From JAADFF01 sp013153035 (GTDB lineage Bacteria > Coprothermobacterota > Coprothermobacteria > Coprothermobacterales > JAADFF01), in NCBI GenBank assembly GCA_026184435.1, contig CP046447.1: 64,000 nucleotides of DNA; one strand, written 5' to 3'. A program made the translations under genes and the position numbers. Positions 34,219 to 42,651 of the stretch are shown piece after piece (position 1 is the stretch's first letter; every line of letters starts with the position of its first letter). Under the pieces are notes generated by a model, which worked only from the letters and a program-made list of their open reading frames with translations, did no database searches and was not told the origin of the DNA.

Positions 34219-35407
34219 CTATGGAGATCTCTTTTATGCCATAAAATGGTTCTGCATATTGCATATAAACATAGTTGTCAAATAAAACGCGGGGGTGCTT
34301 GCCATGTAAAAAGACAGCAGGTCTTTTTGTGCCCTTGATTTTCTCAATAAACGTATGCTTTAAAGATTCTCCAACATCACGAAGTATCCGGCCTCGCTCT
34401 TTAAGTACATAGGACGGTAATGGGTTTAAATGATAAGCAGGAGTACCTACTCGAGGGGAATATGGAAACACATGAAGTTTGTTAAACATATGTCTTCTTA
34501 CAAATTCTACTGTTTTATGAAAATCTTCTTCTGTCTCCGTAGGAAATCCTACAATAAAATCACCACTAAGTCCAAACCCGGGGTCCATCTCTCTAACCGT
34601 TGAAAGATATTCATCAAGGATAGGTATATAATTCATCCTATTCATATCATTTAACACTTTACCACTACCACTTTGCACAGATATATGCATGTGATTGGCA
34701 ACGCCGGGATGACTCCATAACGGGGTCAGAGAAAAAATTTTCTTATCAGGATATACACTAGAGATGCGTATACGCCCTCCAAAACGATAAGCCTCATCGG
34801 CAAGCTTTAAAAGCAAATATGATATGTCATGTACCCCATCAGTCCATAGCATAAGATTGATACCTGTAACAACCACCTCTGCGACTCCATCAAGCATAAT
34901 CTTTCGCAACTCTTCTACTTTCTCTTCAAGGTTGTATGACACTACAGAGATACGGGTATCCCGTGAAAGACAGAATGCACACTGATAAGTGCAACCATCT
35001 TGAACTTTTAAAAATGCCCTACTGTGTTCCATAAGGTTAACCTTATGAGGTAAAGAAAGAGACACATCAAGCAATGTGGATAAAGTATCCTTTAATCTTA
35101 TTACCTCATCATCTCTTGTAAAAAACATGTCATCAATAAGACCTTCCTCCAATAGTTCTCTACCCTTATGAACTGCTAAGCATCCCATAAGGAATATCTT
35201 GGCATTGGGATTTTCCCTTTTTATCTTTCTAATGAGTCTTAAACCTTCCCTTTCAGCTTTATGGGTTACCACACATCCTGCTATAATGTTAATGTCACCT
35301 ATCTCACCTACGCTCACATTGATATTTGCATTCGCAAGAGCCGTTGTTATACGGGCAAGATCATATTGGTTAACCTTACACCCGAAATAAAAAACACCTA
35401 CAGTCAT
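34199..35407 (-). CDS. mtaB: MtaB-like tRNA methylthiotransferase (radical SAM), divergent
   Basis: Predicted to add the 2-methylthio group to t6A37 of tRNA. The start is ATG 35407 behind GAGGAG, overlapping the rsmE stop as TGATG; the product is 402 residues, short for the family. The N-terminal UPF0004 domain has FGCKVNQYD, AGCVVTH and MGCLA cysteines. The radical SAM motif is CTYQCAFC, but the usual IIPYARG that follows is replaced by LSRDTRI. The C-terminal TRAM domain looks short. Position after prmA-rsmE is the usual place of mtaB. Substrate specificity is therefore likely but not certain. Confidence 0.8.
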   Translation of the reverse strand: MTVGVFYFGCKVNQYDLARITTALANANINVSVGEIGDINIIAGCVVTHKAEREGLRLIRKIKRENPNAKIFLMGCLAVHKGRELLEEGLIDDMFFTRDDEVIRLKDTLSTLLDVSLSLPHKVNLMEHSRAFLKVQDGCTYQCAFCLSRDTRISVVSYNLEEKVEELRKIMLDGVAEVVVTGINLMLWTDGVHDISYLLLKLADEAYRFGGRIRISSVYPDKKIFSLTPLWSHPGVANHMHISVQSGSGKVLNDMNRMNYIPILDEYLSTVREMDPGFGLSGDFIVGFPTETEEDFHKTVEFVRRHMFNKLHVFPYSPRVGTPAYHLNPLPSYVLKERGRILRDVGESLKHTFIEKIKGTKRPAVFLHGKHPRVLFDNYVYMQYAEPFYGIKEISIDATNIL

Positions 35408-36087
35408 CAAAGAACTCCTCCTATGTATGCAAGTATTGAAACACCAACAATGGCTGCTGTTTCGGCACGCAAAGTGCTCTTGCCCAAAGAGATTGGCATT
35501 GCTCCACTTTCCATCAAACCAGACTTCTCCTGAAGACTTAGACCTCCTTCAGGCCCCACAAGCACGGATACAGGGAAACGAACAGTTTGAGGTGATTGTC
35601 CTTCTATATCGAAAAATATATCTATATCATCATAGATGTCTTCCAGCTTTTGTGCTTCACGACATTGCGTTAGCCAGAAACGCCTGCGAACCTCTAGAGA
35701 AGAAGCCAATATAGATATGCATCGTTCCTTTTTATTATCAGACCATTTTCTTACTATGGTTCTCTCAGTAAATACAGGGGTTATACTTCTAACCCCTAAC
35801 TCCCCTAACTTAGCAATAGCCCAATCCATACGTTCACCCTTAATAATAGGTAGATATACATCTATAGGAATCCTATCATCTTCATGATAAGAAACCTCTG
35901 TCAGCACAATGCGATGTCCCTGACTGCGAAGTACTCCCTCCGCATATCTGCCATCACCATCAGTCAAAGCTATCACGTTACCATCTTTCATACGCATAAC
36001 CTTTAAAAATCTACGATAAAGAAACTTATCAAGTTCCACATAATTTTCATGCCACAGATTAGAAGGCACAAAGTATATATCAGCCAC
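35407..36087 (-). CDS. rsmE: 16S rRNA (uracil1498-N3)-methyltransferase RsmE
   Basis: SPOUT methyltransferase that makes m3U1498 in the 30S decoding region. The 226 residues show an N-terminal PUA-like domain with RFLKVMRMKDGN, and the C-terminal knot with LVGPEGGLS and SLGKSTLRAETAAIVGV, the latter replacing the commoner LGxRILRTETA. It starts at GTG 36087, overlapping prmA by 8 bp. Confidence 0.94.
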   Translation of the reverse strand: MADIYFVPSNLWHENYVELDKFLYRRFLKVMRMKDGNVIALTDGDGRYAEGVLRSQGHRIVLTEVSYHEDDRIPIDVYLPIIKGERMDWAIAKLGELGVRSITPVFTERTIVRKWSDNKKERCISILASSLEVRRRFWLTQCREAQKLEDIYDDIDIFFDIEGQSPQTVRFPVSVLVGPEGGLSLQEKSGLMESGAMPISLGKSTLRAETAAIVGVSILAYIGGVL

Positions 36088-36904
36088 GCATTAGCACACC
36101 TACCCATTCACCCATCTGTTTATGGGTTATATAGCGGAATCCTGCCTTTTCATAGAGATGTAGAAAATCAGTAAATTGTTCCTTCAAAATACCAGATGCT
36201 ATAAACAGTCCTGAGCCAACTGTTTCCTTCATGGGTACAGATATCTCAGATAAAATACTCCACACAAGATTAGCCATTACTACATCATATCCTTGCCCTC
36301 TGTATTTAAGAGCATCTTTTTGGAAAACCTGTATATTATCCAGTCCATTGATTGCTATATTATCCTGAGCCACCTCAACGGCAACAGGGTCAAGATCAAA
36401 GGCAAACACTTGTTTCGCTCCCAACCTTGAAGCAGCTATAGCAAGGATGCCACTACCCGTACCTATATCAAGTACTGTCTTATTTTTTACATTCACATCT
36501 GCTAATAACCGAAGGCATAATTGGGTAGTCTCATGCTCCCCAGTGCCAAAAGCAATGCCACTGTTAATATAAATGGGAAGAAAACCTTCTGCAAGTTCAC
36601 TATCCTTTAGCCATGCAGGAATAATTTTAAAAGGTGGCACCTTAATAGGTCTATAATTATCTCTCCATGATTTCAACCAACCATTTTCTTCAACAGACGA
36701 ACCTATCTTGATATCGGCAATCCATACATACGACCGCAATGTATCCTTAATAGCCTCCACCATCTCATCTTCAACAAATAATACAAAACGATGAGCACCA
36801 TCTGTTCGTTCGATAAACCCTTCTGGGGCAATGGAATACAGGTATTCATATACATCTACCGGTAATTTATCATTGATAACATCAATTTCTATTTGCTTCA
36901 TCAT
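36080..36904 (-). CDS. prmA: Ribosomal protein L11 methyltransferase
   Basis: Trimethylates lysines of ribosomal protein L11. I start at the tandem ATGs 36904/36901 behind GGAGGAG, giving 274 residues; an upstream frame through the hrcA coding region is not needed. The SAM site is TVLDIGTGSGILAIAASRLGA, with FAFDLDPVAVEVA and VMANLVW, and GTGEHETTQLCL upstream of it. It overlaps hrcA by 23 bp. In most Firmicutes grpE-dnaK-dnaJ lie between hrcA and prmA; here they are absent. Confidence 0.93.
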   Translation of the reverse strand: MMKQIEIDVINDKLPVDVYEYLYSIAPEGFIERTDGAHRFVLFVEDEMVEAIKDTLRSYVWIADIKIGSSVEENGWLKSWRDNYRPIKVPPFKIIPAWLKDSELAEGFLPIYINSGIAFGTGEHETTQLCLRLLADVNVKNKTVLDIGTGSGILAIAASRLGAKQVFAFDLDPVAVEVAQDNIAINGLDNIQVFQKDALKYRGQGYDVVMANLVWSILSEISVPMKETVGSGLFIASGILKEQFTDFLHLYEKAGFRYITHKQMGEWVGVLMRG

Positions 36905-37835
36905 CTGTCTCCTCCAACGCCTTTTTAGCAGCCCACAATGTTTCAAATATTCGTTCAGGACTATATCGTCTGGGCCCAACAAGACCGATAATACCTTCAA
37001 GTCCTCTATGGGAATACCTTACAACCATTATCATCCAATCTTTAACAGCCCCATCGGTAAACTCCTCACTAAACATAATTGTCGGTTCACTTGTAGCAAT
37101 CATAATACGCTCGTACCAATCATCCTTTTTCAGCTTTGTAATAAGATGCCTAATACGACCAGAAACATCTCCTTTATCAACAAGGTATTCTATACCGCTT
37201 TCCATAACTCTTACCTGCATTGCCCTATCAACAAGTTCGGCAAACCATGATGGATAAAGGTGTCTACTTTCATAGATATCCTTAAGATATCGCCCAATAA
37301 CACTATTCTTTATATCATCCAAAGTTTGTGAAGATATCTGAGATTCATCTACAAATACTTTTACAAATTCCCCTGTTGAGAGTAACAATCCAACGATATA
37401 TTTCTTATCAACCTTAGGAAACACCATATCAACGATAACAGCTTCGCTAGGCACGTATGTTCCCATACTCATTTCCCGCACAGAAGATGCTATCTCATCC
37501 ACTACAGATCTAATTGCCTGAGCTGCCTCTCTAGCACTTAGTATGAGATTCTTGAATAGATGAACACTACTTTCATCCCACAAGGGAGCATAGATAAGAT
37601 TATTGAAAAACCACCTATACGCCTTTACAGTAGGATATCTACCTGCCACCTTATAAGGATGCTCTAAAAAGCCCATATCCTCAAGAGCCTTAAGCTCCTT
37701 TCTGATCGTGGCACTACTCCACTTACCACCAATAGCATCAGCAATATCAGCTGACGCTACCGGTTCTCCCCAGTCCAGATACAATCTAATTAGCGTTGTG
37801 AGTATTTCACGCTGTCTCTGTGTTAAACTTTGCAT
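36882..37835 (-). CDS. hrcA: HrcA heat-shock repressor family protein
   Basis: Winged-helix repressor of class I heat-shock genes. The 317 residues start at ATG 37835 behind AGGTGAT (ATG 37841 is an alternative). The N-terminal HTH LTQRQREILTTLIRLYLDW with SADIADAIGGKWSSATIRKELKALEDMGFLEHP, described here in segments, is typical, and the C-terminal GAF-like domain ends with GLEGIIGLVGPRRYSPERI. No CIRCE element (TTAGCACTC-N9-GAGTGCTAA) is visible at its own promoter. None of the usual chaperone targets is in the window. Confidence 0.87.
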   Translation of the reverse strand: MQSLTQRQREILTTLIRLYLDWGEPVASADIADAIGGKWSSATIRKELKALEDMGFLEHPYKVAGRYPTVKAYRWFFNNLIYAPLWDESSVHLFKNLILSAREAAQAIRSVVDEIASSVREMSMGTYVPSEAVIVDMVFPKVDKKYIVGLLLSTGEFVKVFVDESQISSQTLDDIKNSVIGRYLKDIYESRHLYPSWFAELVDRAMQVRVMESGIEYLVDKGDVSGRIRHLITKLKKDDWYERIMIATSEPTIMFSEEFTDGAVKDWMIMVVRYSHRGLEGIIGLVGPRRYSPERIFETLWAAKKALEETDDEANRN

Positions 37836-37852
37836 AGGCATCACCTATTTAG

Positions 37853-37861
37853 ATGATACCA
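37853..37861 (-). promoter_or_regulatory. Candidate extended -10 for hrcA
   Basis: On the minus strand TTTTGG-TATCAT gives a TGn extended -10 ending about 18 bases before ATG 37835. The same TGG-TATCAT occurs upstream of ftsZ. Confidence 0.4.
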
Positions 37862-37877
37862 AAAGGGGGAATGATAT

Positions 37878-38750
37878 ATGCCATTGGGTATAGATGTCGG
37901 AGGCACTAAAATAGCATACGGAGAAGTCGAAAACGGCACAATCATATGGAAAGAACAAATATCAACACCGGCATCTCAAGGAGAAATAATACAGACTCTA
38001 AAAACCATCATATTATCCTACAAAGGAAATCGTATTGGTATAGGTATACCCGGTCAGGTCAAAGACGGAGAAGTGCTATTTACCCCAAACATCCCTTTGT
38101 CTGGCATAAAATTAGCAAAGATCCTCCATCAAGAAACAGGAAAAGATATCTTTGTAGAAAATGACGCTAATGCATTTTTAATTGCAGAGGCACAATGGGG
38201 AGTAGCCCAAGGATATAAGAATATTATTGGTATTACATTGGGAACAGGGATTGGTGGAGCTATAATGATAAACGGCAAGATATGGCAAGGGATTCACGGT
38301 GCTGGCGCTGAATTCGGGCACATGTCTGTAATGGAAGATGGTCCCATATGTGGATGTGGAAGTAGAGGCTGCGTTGAGGCTATTGCCTCACCAAGAAGCA
38401 TTGAAAAATGGGCTGAAATTGAAAAGCAATATGGGATGCCAACAATAATGGACAATATATCTATGGTAGAAATTATGGAACTAAAGGACAACGATACGCT
38501 GGCTAAAATAGCCTATGATAGATTTATAAGGTACATTGGAATGGCTGTAGCTAATCTCGCTAATATATTAGATCCGGAGGCAATAGTCTTTGGCGGAAGT
38601 GGGGTACTATCTTGGGACATATGGCAACAAGATGCACACGCTGTATATGAAAGAAGGGTGCTTCCCAGCCTAAAAGGCCAAATACCATGGCTAAAAGCCC
38701 GCTTCAGCAATAACGCCGGCATCATTGGTGCTGCGGCATTAGCTATATAA
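37878..38750 (+). CDS. ROK-family sugar kinase (glucokinase-like)
   Basis: ATP-dependent hexose kinase of the ROK family, most likely glucokinase. The 290 residues show phosphate motif GIDVGGTKIAYGEV, the sugar-site ENDANAFLIAEA, GITLGTGIGGAI, the ROK zinc motif CGCGSRGCVEA with its preceding histidine GAEFGHM, and a C-terminal FGGSGVL. ATG 37878 follows AAAGGGGGAATG. No N-terminal HTH is present, so it is an enzyme rather than a NagC/XylR regulator. It is divergent from hrcA with 42 bp between them. Confidence 0.88.
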   Translation: MPLGIDVGGTKIAYGEVENGTIIWKEQISTPASQGEIIQTLKTIILSYKGNRIGIGIPGQVKDGEVLFTPNIPLSGIKLAKILHQETGKDIFVENDANAFLIAEAQWGVAQGYKNIIGITLGTGIGGAIMINGKIWQGIHGAGAEFGHMSVMEDGPICGCGSRGCVEAIASPRSIEKWAEIEKQYGMPTIMDNISMVEIMELKDNDTLAKIAYDRFIRYIGMAVANLANILDPEAIVFGGSGVLSWDIWQQDAHAVYERRVLPSLKGQIPWLKARFSNNAGIIGAAALAI

Positions 38751-38754
38751 TCAG

Positions 38755-39048
38755 CTACCGATAGTTATAGACATAAGCTGGATCTTTTATAAACACAAAG
38801 TCCTCTTTAGGGCTAAAGTAAATATCTTTGTAGAATCTGTCTTTATCGTCATTGGGCATTTTCATCCATAAGTATCCTTCTATCATTGTCAAAATGCGAT
38901 CCACTACAATGTTATCCCTACCCTCTTCTGGCAATGAAATATACACTTCATGCTCTTCACGAAGACCTGTTAGTATATCTCTTATGTATTTGTTAATAAG
39001 TTCTCTTTGTGAAACATTTTCATCAAGTTCTATTGTTATGCTATACAA
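38755..39048 (-). CDS. Unknown small protein after the B12-binding radical SAM gene
   Basis: 97-residue protein starting at TTG 39048, five bases after AAAGGGGTGAT and overlapping the radical SAM stop by 8 bp. It opens with a beta strand (YSITIELDE), a helix (SQRELINKYIRDILTGL), another strand (HEVYISLPE) and a helical segment, ending FIKDPAYVYNYR. I recognise no family. Translational coupling to the radical SAM protein suggests they work together. It is not the DUF2344 partner seen beside some B12/radical SAM proteins, as far as I can judge. Confidence 0.6.
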   Translation of the reverse strand: MYSITIELDENVSQRELINKYIRDILTGLREEHEVYISLPEEGRDNIVVDRILTMIEGYLWMKMPNDDKDRFYKDIYFSPKEDFVFIKDPAYVYNYR

Positions 39049-40597
39049 GAGAATCACCCCTTTCAACAAGTGATTTTACCATACAAGAGCCACAGTCTCC
39101 TTTACAACCTATAGGGTACTTACCCTGCAAATAACGAGCATATTCCACATCTAAGATAGCAGATGGATCAATATGCTTTAGACTTTTCCATGCCTTCATA
39201 TCATTAGCCTCTTCCACCAGGTCCTTAAGAGATTCCCCCCTTACAACATATCTATACGCCAAATCACCCGAAAAACGAGATAATGCATACTCTTCAAATG
39301 CCTCTTTATACGATGGAAGAATAAGCTGCACAGGTAACTTATTCTTTCTAACTAACCTCTTCCATGCCAATATTTCTTTTTTTATAAATGATCTTTTAGG
39401 AAACTCAAGTTTTTCAAATGGTGTCCATGGTTTAGGCACAAGCACCGAAAACGAAATAGTCACCTTTAAACCTGAAACACCATCGATTGCCCTTTTTACA
39501 AATTCTACACCAGCAGCGGCATTATACTCTGGATCATCTCCAAGTCCCATAATAAAATACAACTTTATACTCTTTAAACCATTTTCCACTCCAGCTTTTA
39601 ATAGAACATTGAGATGTTCCGGATCAACATCTTTGCCTAGTCTTTTCTGAAATTCCCTATCACCATGTTCTACAGCAAATGTCATACTTCGATTACCAGA
39701 GCTAGCAAGCAACGAAATAAGTTCGGGAGAAGACTCATTGACATGAAGAGAAGAGGGCACAGGTCTATATCCCATATTCAACACAGACTTTGCAACATCT
39801 ATAGGCTGCTTATGAAGAGACAAACTGGCAGATACTAGTCCCACAGTATCTGTATCTATTTGCTTTGTTTGTAATATAGATACAATTTCGTCTGGAGAAA
39901 AGTGGCGAATGGGCCTATATGTGTATCCATAGACACAAAACCGACATCCTACATGACAACCTCTACCTATTTCAATAAGAAAAAAGTTTTCAAACACACT
40001 CTCTTTAGGAACAATAAGTGAATATGCGGGTTCACGAAGGTTTAATACTTTGTGAACAACAGCAGATCTATCACCAGGTCTTATAATCCATGGTGGCAAC
40101 GGTTTATTAGATGAAATATGTTCAACAAGAGCATGTATAGCCTCTTCTCCATCTCCTACAATAACATAGTCAACATAATCATTTACAATAAAGGGATTGA
40201 AATATGTTGTAGCACCACCTAATACGATAAGTGGATTTGAAGGCAATTGCCTTACTTTTTTAAGAAATGGGATAAGACGGATAAGCCCACCCTCAAAAGG
40301 AAAAGATATAGCAATAATATCAAAGCTATCAAGTGGATACTCCTTTTCAAATGACCAGTCTTCCTCAAGAGACGAATCAAGAAATAATCTGTCAACCTCG
40401 AACCCTTCTCGCTGCCACAATCTCATAACATGTTGATAGCCAAGATTGGCCATACCAACACCATAATCACCTGGAAATACCATAAGAACTTTACCAACAA
40501 AAGAAGAGGGAGAAGTATGCTCTACATACTTCTCCCCCGCCAGTAATTCTTCCCGCCTTGCTCGTTTATTCCACTCTACATAGCTCTGTTTCGCCAC
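39041..40597 (-). CDS. B12-binding radical SAM protein
   Basis: 518-residue protein with an N-terminal cobalamin-binding-like domain (about residues 30-170: VLMVFPGDYGVGMANLGYQHV in pieces, FDIIAISFPFEGG, PLIVLGGATTYFNP, VDYVIVGDGEEAI) and a radical SAM domain with CHVGCRFC at about residue 220. Near the C-terminus GCKGDCGSC repeats the Cx3Cx2C spacing and could hold a second iron-sulfur cluster. It directly follows ftsZ by 3 bp. This resembles uncharacterised B12-radical SAM families (TIGR03960-like) proposed to modify RNA or proteins. Function unknown. Confidence 0.78.
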   Translation of the reverse strand: MAKQSYVEWNKRARREELLAGEKYVEHTSPSSFVGKVLMVFPGDYGVGMANLGYQHVMRLWQREGFEVDRLFLDSSLEEDWSFEKEYPLDSFDIIAISFPFEGGLIRLIPFLKKVRQLPSNPLIVLGGATTYFNPFIVNDYVDYVIVGDGEEAIHALVEHISSNKPLPPWIIRPGDRSAVVHKVLNLREPAYSLIVPKESVFENFFLIEIGRGCHVGCRFCVYGYTYRPIRHFSPDEIVSILQTKQIDTDTVGLVSASLSLHKQPIDVAKSVLNMGYRPVPSSLHVNESSPELISLLASSGNRSMTFAVEHGDREFQKRLGKDVDPEHLNVLLKAGVENGLKSIKLYFIMGLGDDPEYNAAAGVEFVKRAIDGVSGLKVTISFSVLVPKPWTPFEKLEFPKRSFIKKEILAWKRLVRKNKLPVQLILPSYKEAFEEYALSRFSGDLAYRYVVRGESLKDLVEEANDMKAWKSLKHIDPSAILDVEYARYLQGKYPIGCKGDCGSCMVKSLVERGDSLV

Positions 40598-40600
40598 AAA

Positions 40601-41770
40601 CTATCCCTCAGGGAAAAACACATCTTCATCGCCCATATCTCGTGATCTACGTGAAGATGATCCTCTAGTATACCTCGATTTTCTTCTTGTGCGGCTAATA
40701 GGTTCAAGGCCTGCTGCAACAACAGTAATCTCCACTTCCTCTTCATCCATGGATGGATCCTCAACAACACCATACTTAAAGAGCTCCTCTTCTTCAATGG
40801 TAACCATATTGAGTGCATCCTTGATATAGTCCATAACACCATAAAACTCATCAAGGTCTATAACATCCATGTGTTTGACACGAACATTGACAAGCACAGA
40901 CTTAGGCTTCATCGTGCTAAGGTCAATATCTAGAAGTGGCGAGTTAATGGCCTTTTCAGCAGCCTCTTTAACCCTATCTCCTCCCTGTTCACCTCTGGAC
41001 TGCCCAAGACCGATGTAGCCACGACCTGCTTCGCTAAGAACAGACCTTACATCGGCAAAATCTACATTAATCGTACCAGTAGTAAAAATAATATCTGTAA
41101 TACCCCTAACTCCTCTTATAACAACTTCATCAACAAGTCTGAATGCCTGTCCTAAAGAAATTCCCTTTCTATGATCTCTATATGCAACTTTAACCTTTTC
41201 ATTGTCTATAACAATAAGAGCATCAACAAAACGAGCAAGTTCTTCCATGCCTTTAAGGGCAAGGGCGCGCTTTTTTCTGCCCTCAAACAAAAATGGTAGC
41301 GTGACAATACCAACAACAAGTGCTCCCTCATTTTTTGCAACTTCGGCTATTACAGGGGCTGCTCCTGTTCCTGTACCACCTCCCATACCGGCAACAACAA
41401 TGACCATATCGGCTTTGTCTATAGCACGAGAGATATCTTCCTTACTCTCCTCTGCAGCTTTTTTACCTGTTTCAGGATCACTACCAGCACCGAGGCCACC
41501 TGTAATAGCTTCACCTAATCTTATGCGAACAGGAACCTTTTTAAGTTTACTAAGAACTTGACTATCTGTATTCATGGCAACAATGTTAATATAAGAAATA
41601 TTCTGAGAAGCAAGAGTATTAACAATGTTACCTCCAGCTCCTCCAACCCCAACAATAGTTATCTGAGCCCCTCTACTCTCCTCTGCATTAGGAAAAGAAC
41701 CAAATGAAGAGGACTGGGGCACTTTCTCTTCTCCCGTTTGAATTTTTTCTGCCTCGGCACCCAACACCAC
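40601..41770 (-). CDS. ftsZ: Cell division protein FtsZ
   Basis: Tubulin-like GTPase forming the division ring. The 389 residues start at GTG 41770 with AAAGGAGGT upstream. Seen are a 35-residue N-terminal extension, GVGGAGGNIVNTL, AMNTDSQVL, the GTP signature GGGTGTGAAPVIAE, and the synergy-loop TINVDFADVRSVL. The C-terminus is a linker rich in Arg/Ser (about residues 355-375) ending in DEDVFFPEG as the possible partner-binding tail. ftsQ and ddl lie upstream, but ftsA is not between them as it usually is. Confidence 0.97.
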   Translation of the reverse strand: MVLGAEAEKIQTGEEKVPQSSSFGSFPNAEESRGAQITIVGVGGAGGNIVNTLASQNISYINIVAMNTDSQVLSKLKKVPVRIRLGEAITGGLGAGSDPETGKKAAEESKEDISRAIDKADMVIVVAGMGGGTGTGAAPVIAEVAKNEGALVVGIVTLPFLFEGRKKRALALKGMEELARFVDALIVIDNEKVKVAYRDHRKGISLGQAFRLVDEVVIRGVRGITDIIFTTGTINVDFADVRSVLSEAGRGYIGLGQSRGEQGGDRVKEAAEKAINSPLLDIDLSTMKPKSVLVNVRVKHMDVIDLDEFYGVMDYIKDALNMVTIEEEELFKYGVVEDPSMDEEEVEITVVAAGLEPISRTRRKSRYTRGSSSRRSRDMGDEDVFFPEG

Positions 41771-41830
41771 AGCCCCATACCTCCTTTATCGTTACATAAA
41801 TACAACTTTCTAAGTTCTATTCTACTTGAT

Positions 41831-41839
41831 ATGATACCA
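41831..41839 (-). promoter_or_regulatory. Candidate extended -10 for ftsZ
   Basis: On the minus strand TTTTGTGG-TATCAT lies about 60 bases before the ftsZ GTG, in the 92-bp gap after ftsQ. The surrounding ACTTAA about 17-18 bases upstream is also shared with the hup promoter. ftsZ may thus be transcribed separately from ddl-ftsQ. Confidence 0.45.
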
Positions 41840-41862
41840 CAAAATACAATTTCGTTAAGTGT

Positions 41863-42651
41863 TTATGGGGTATCTTTAACGACTATAATTCTCCTATGTG
41901 TAAAGTCAACATATTTTCCTTCACTTTGCCATATTTTATCCCAGTATTTATCAACTCTCTCACAAGCCTCCAAATCATAAAGTGGAATAATAACAACTTT
42001 TTCAGTATTAGAAGAAGTGTAAGTCAACCGCGCATAGTTACCAATAATGTATACCTGCCCGGGTGTGCCTCTATGTTTAAAAAGCTGCTTACATAAAATA
42101 GACGAAGATATAAGATGTAAACCTTTTATTTCTATATCTGTTAACGCACCTGTTTTTGGTATATAAAATGTTTCAAGTCCCTGAGGGACATTGTCAAATG
42201 CGTCTATACGAAATGCCCTGTTATCATTTGACACATAATATACAGTGTCATCAGTTTTTACAGCAAATAACATGCTCGGTTCTGTTACCGAAACAGTTAA
42301 GACCCCCTTCCAGTAAGCAAATGATACTTTATCTATGAGAACATTTTTAGATTTAATACACTCAGCTACCTGTTTAGAGGGAATCTTCCATATAGCATCA
42401 CTGCTAATACCACATATCGTTAAATATGTTTGCACCTTGCTTTGGGCAATATAATCTTTATTTAAATGCAACTCTATCCTGGAAACACTGGCAAAGGTTG
42501 GCATATATACCGGAAGAAATAATAAGCCACACAAAAAAACAACAATAATAAAAAGCACTAATATACCTCGTATCAATTTATTTTTATTATCTCGACTTTT
42601 TCCCCTTGAGGAACCCTTTTTATTTGCTTTATCGAACTTATGCCTTGCCAT
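41863..42651 (-). CDS. ftsQ: Cell division protein FtsQ/DivIB
   Basis: Bitopic division protein linking the ring to septal wall synthesis. The 262 residues have a basic cytoplasmic N-terminus (about 25 residues), one transmembrane helix (about residues 27-50), a POTRA-like segment (VSRIELHLNKDYIAQSKVQTYL in part) and an FtsQ-type domain with VTEPSMLFAV. Sequence conservation in this family is low; the ddl-ftsQ-ftsZ context makes the call firm. It overlaps ddl by 14 bp. Confidence 0.85.
   Translation of the reverse strand: MARHKFDKANKKGSSRGKSRDNKNKLIRGILVLFIIVVFLCGLLFLPVYMPTFASVSRIELHLNKDYIAQSKVQTYLTICGISSDAIWKIPSKQVAECIKSKNVLIDKVSFAYWKGVLTVSVTEPSMLFAVKTDDTVYYVSNDNRAFRIDAFDNVPQGLETFYIPKTGALTDIEIKGLHLISSSILCKQLFKHRGTPGQVYIIGNYARLTYTSSNTEKVVIIPLYDLEACERVDKYWDKIWQSEGKYVDFTHRRIIVVKDTP

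Noticed and set aside
37836..37877. CIRCE operator at the hrcA promoter
   Set aside because: No TTAGCACTC or GAGTGCTAA arm occurs in the 42-bp intergenic region.
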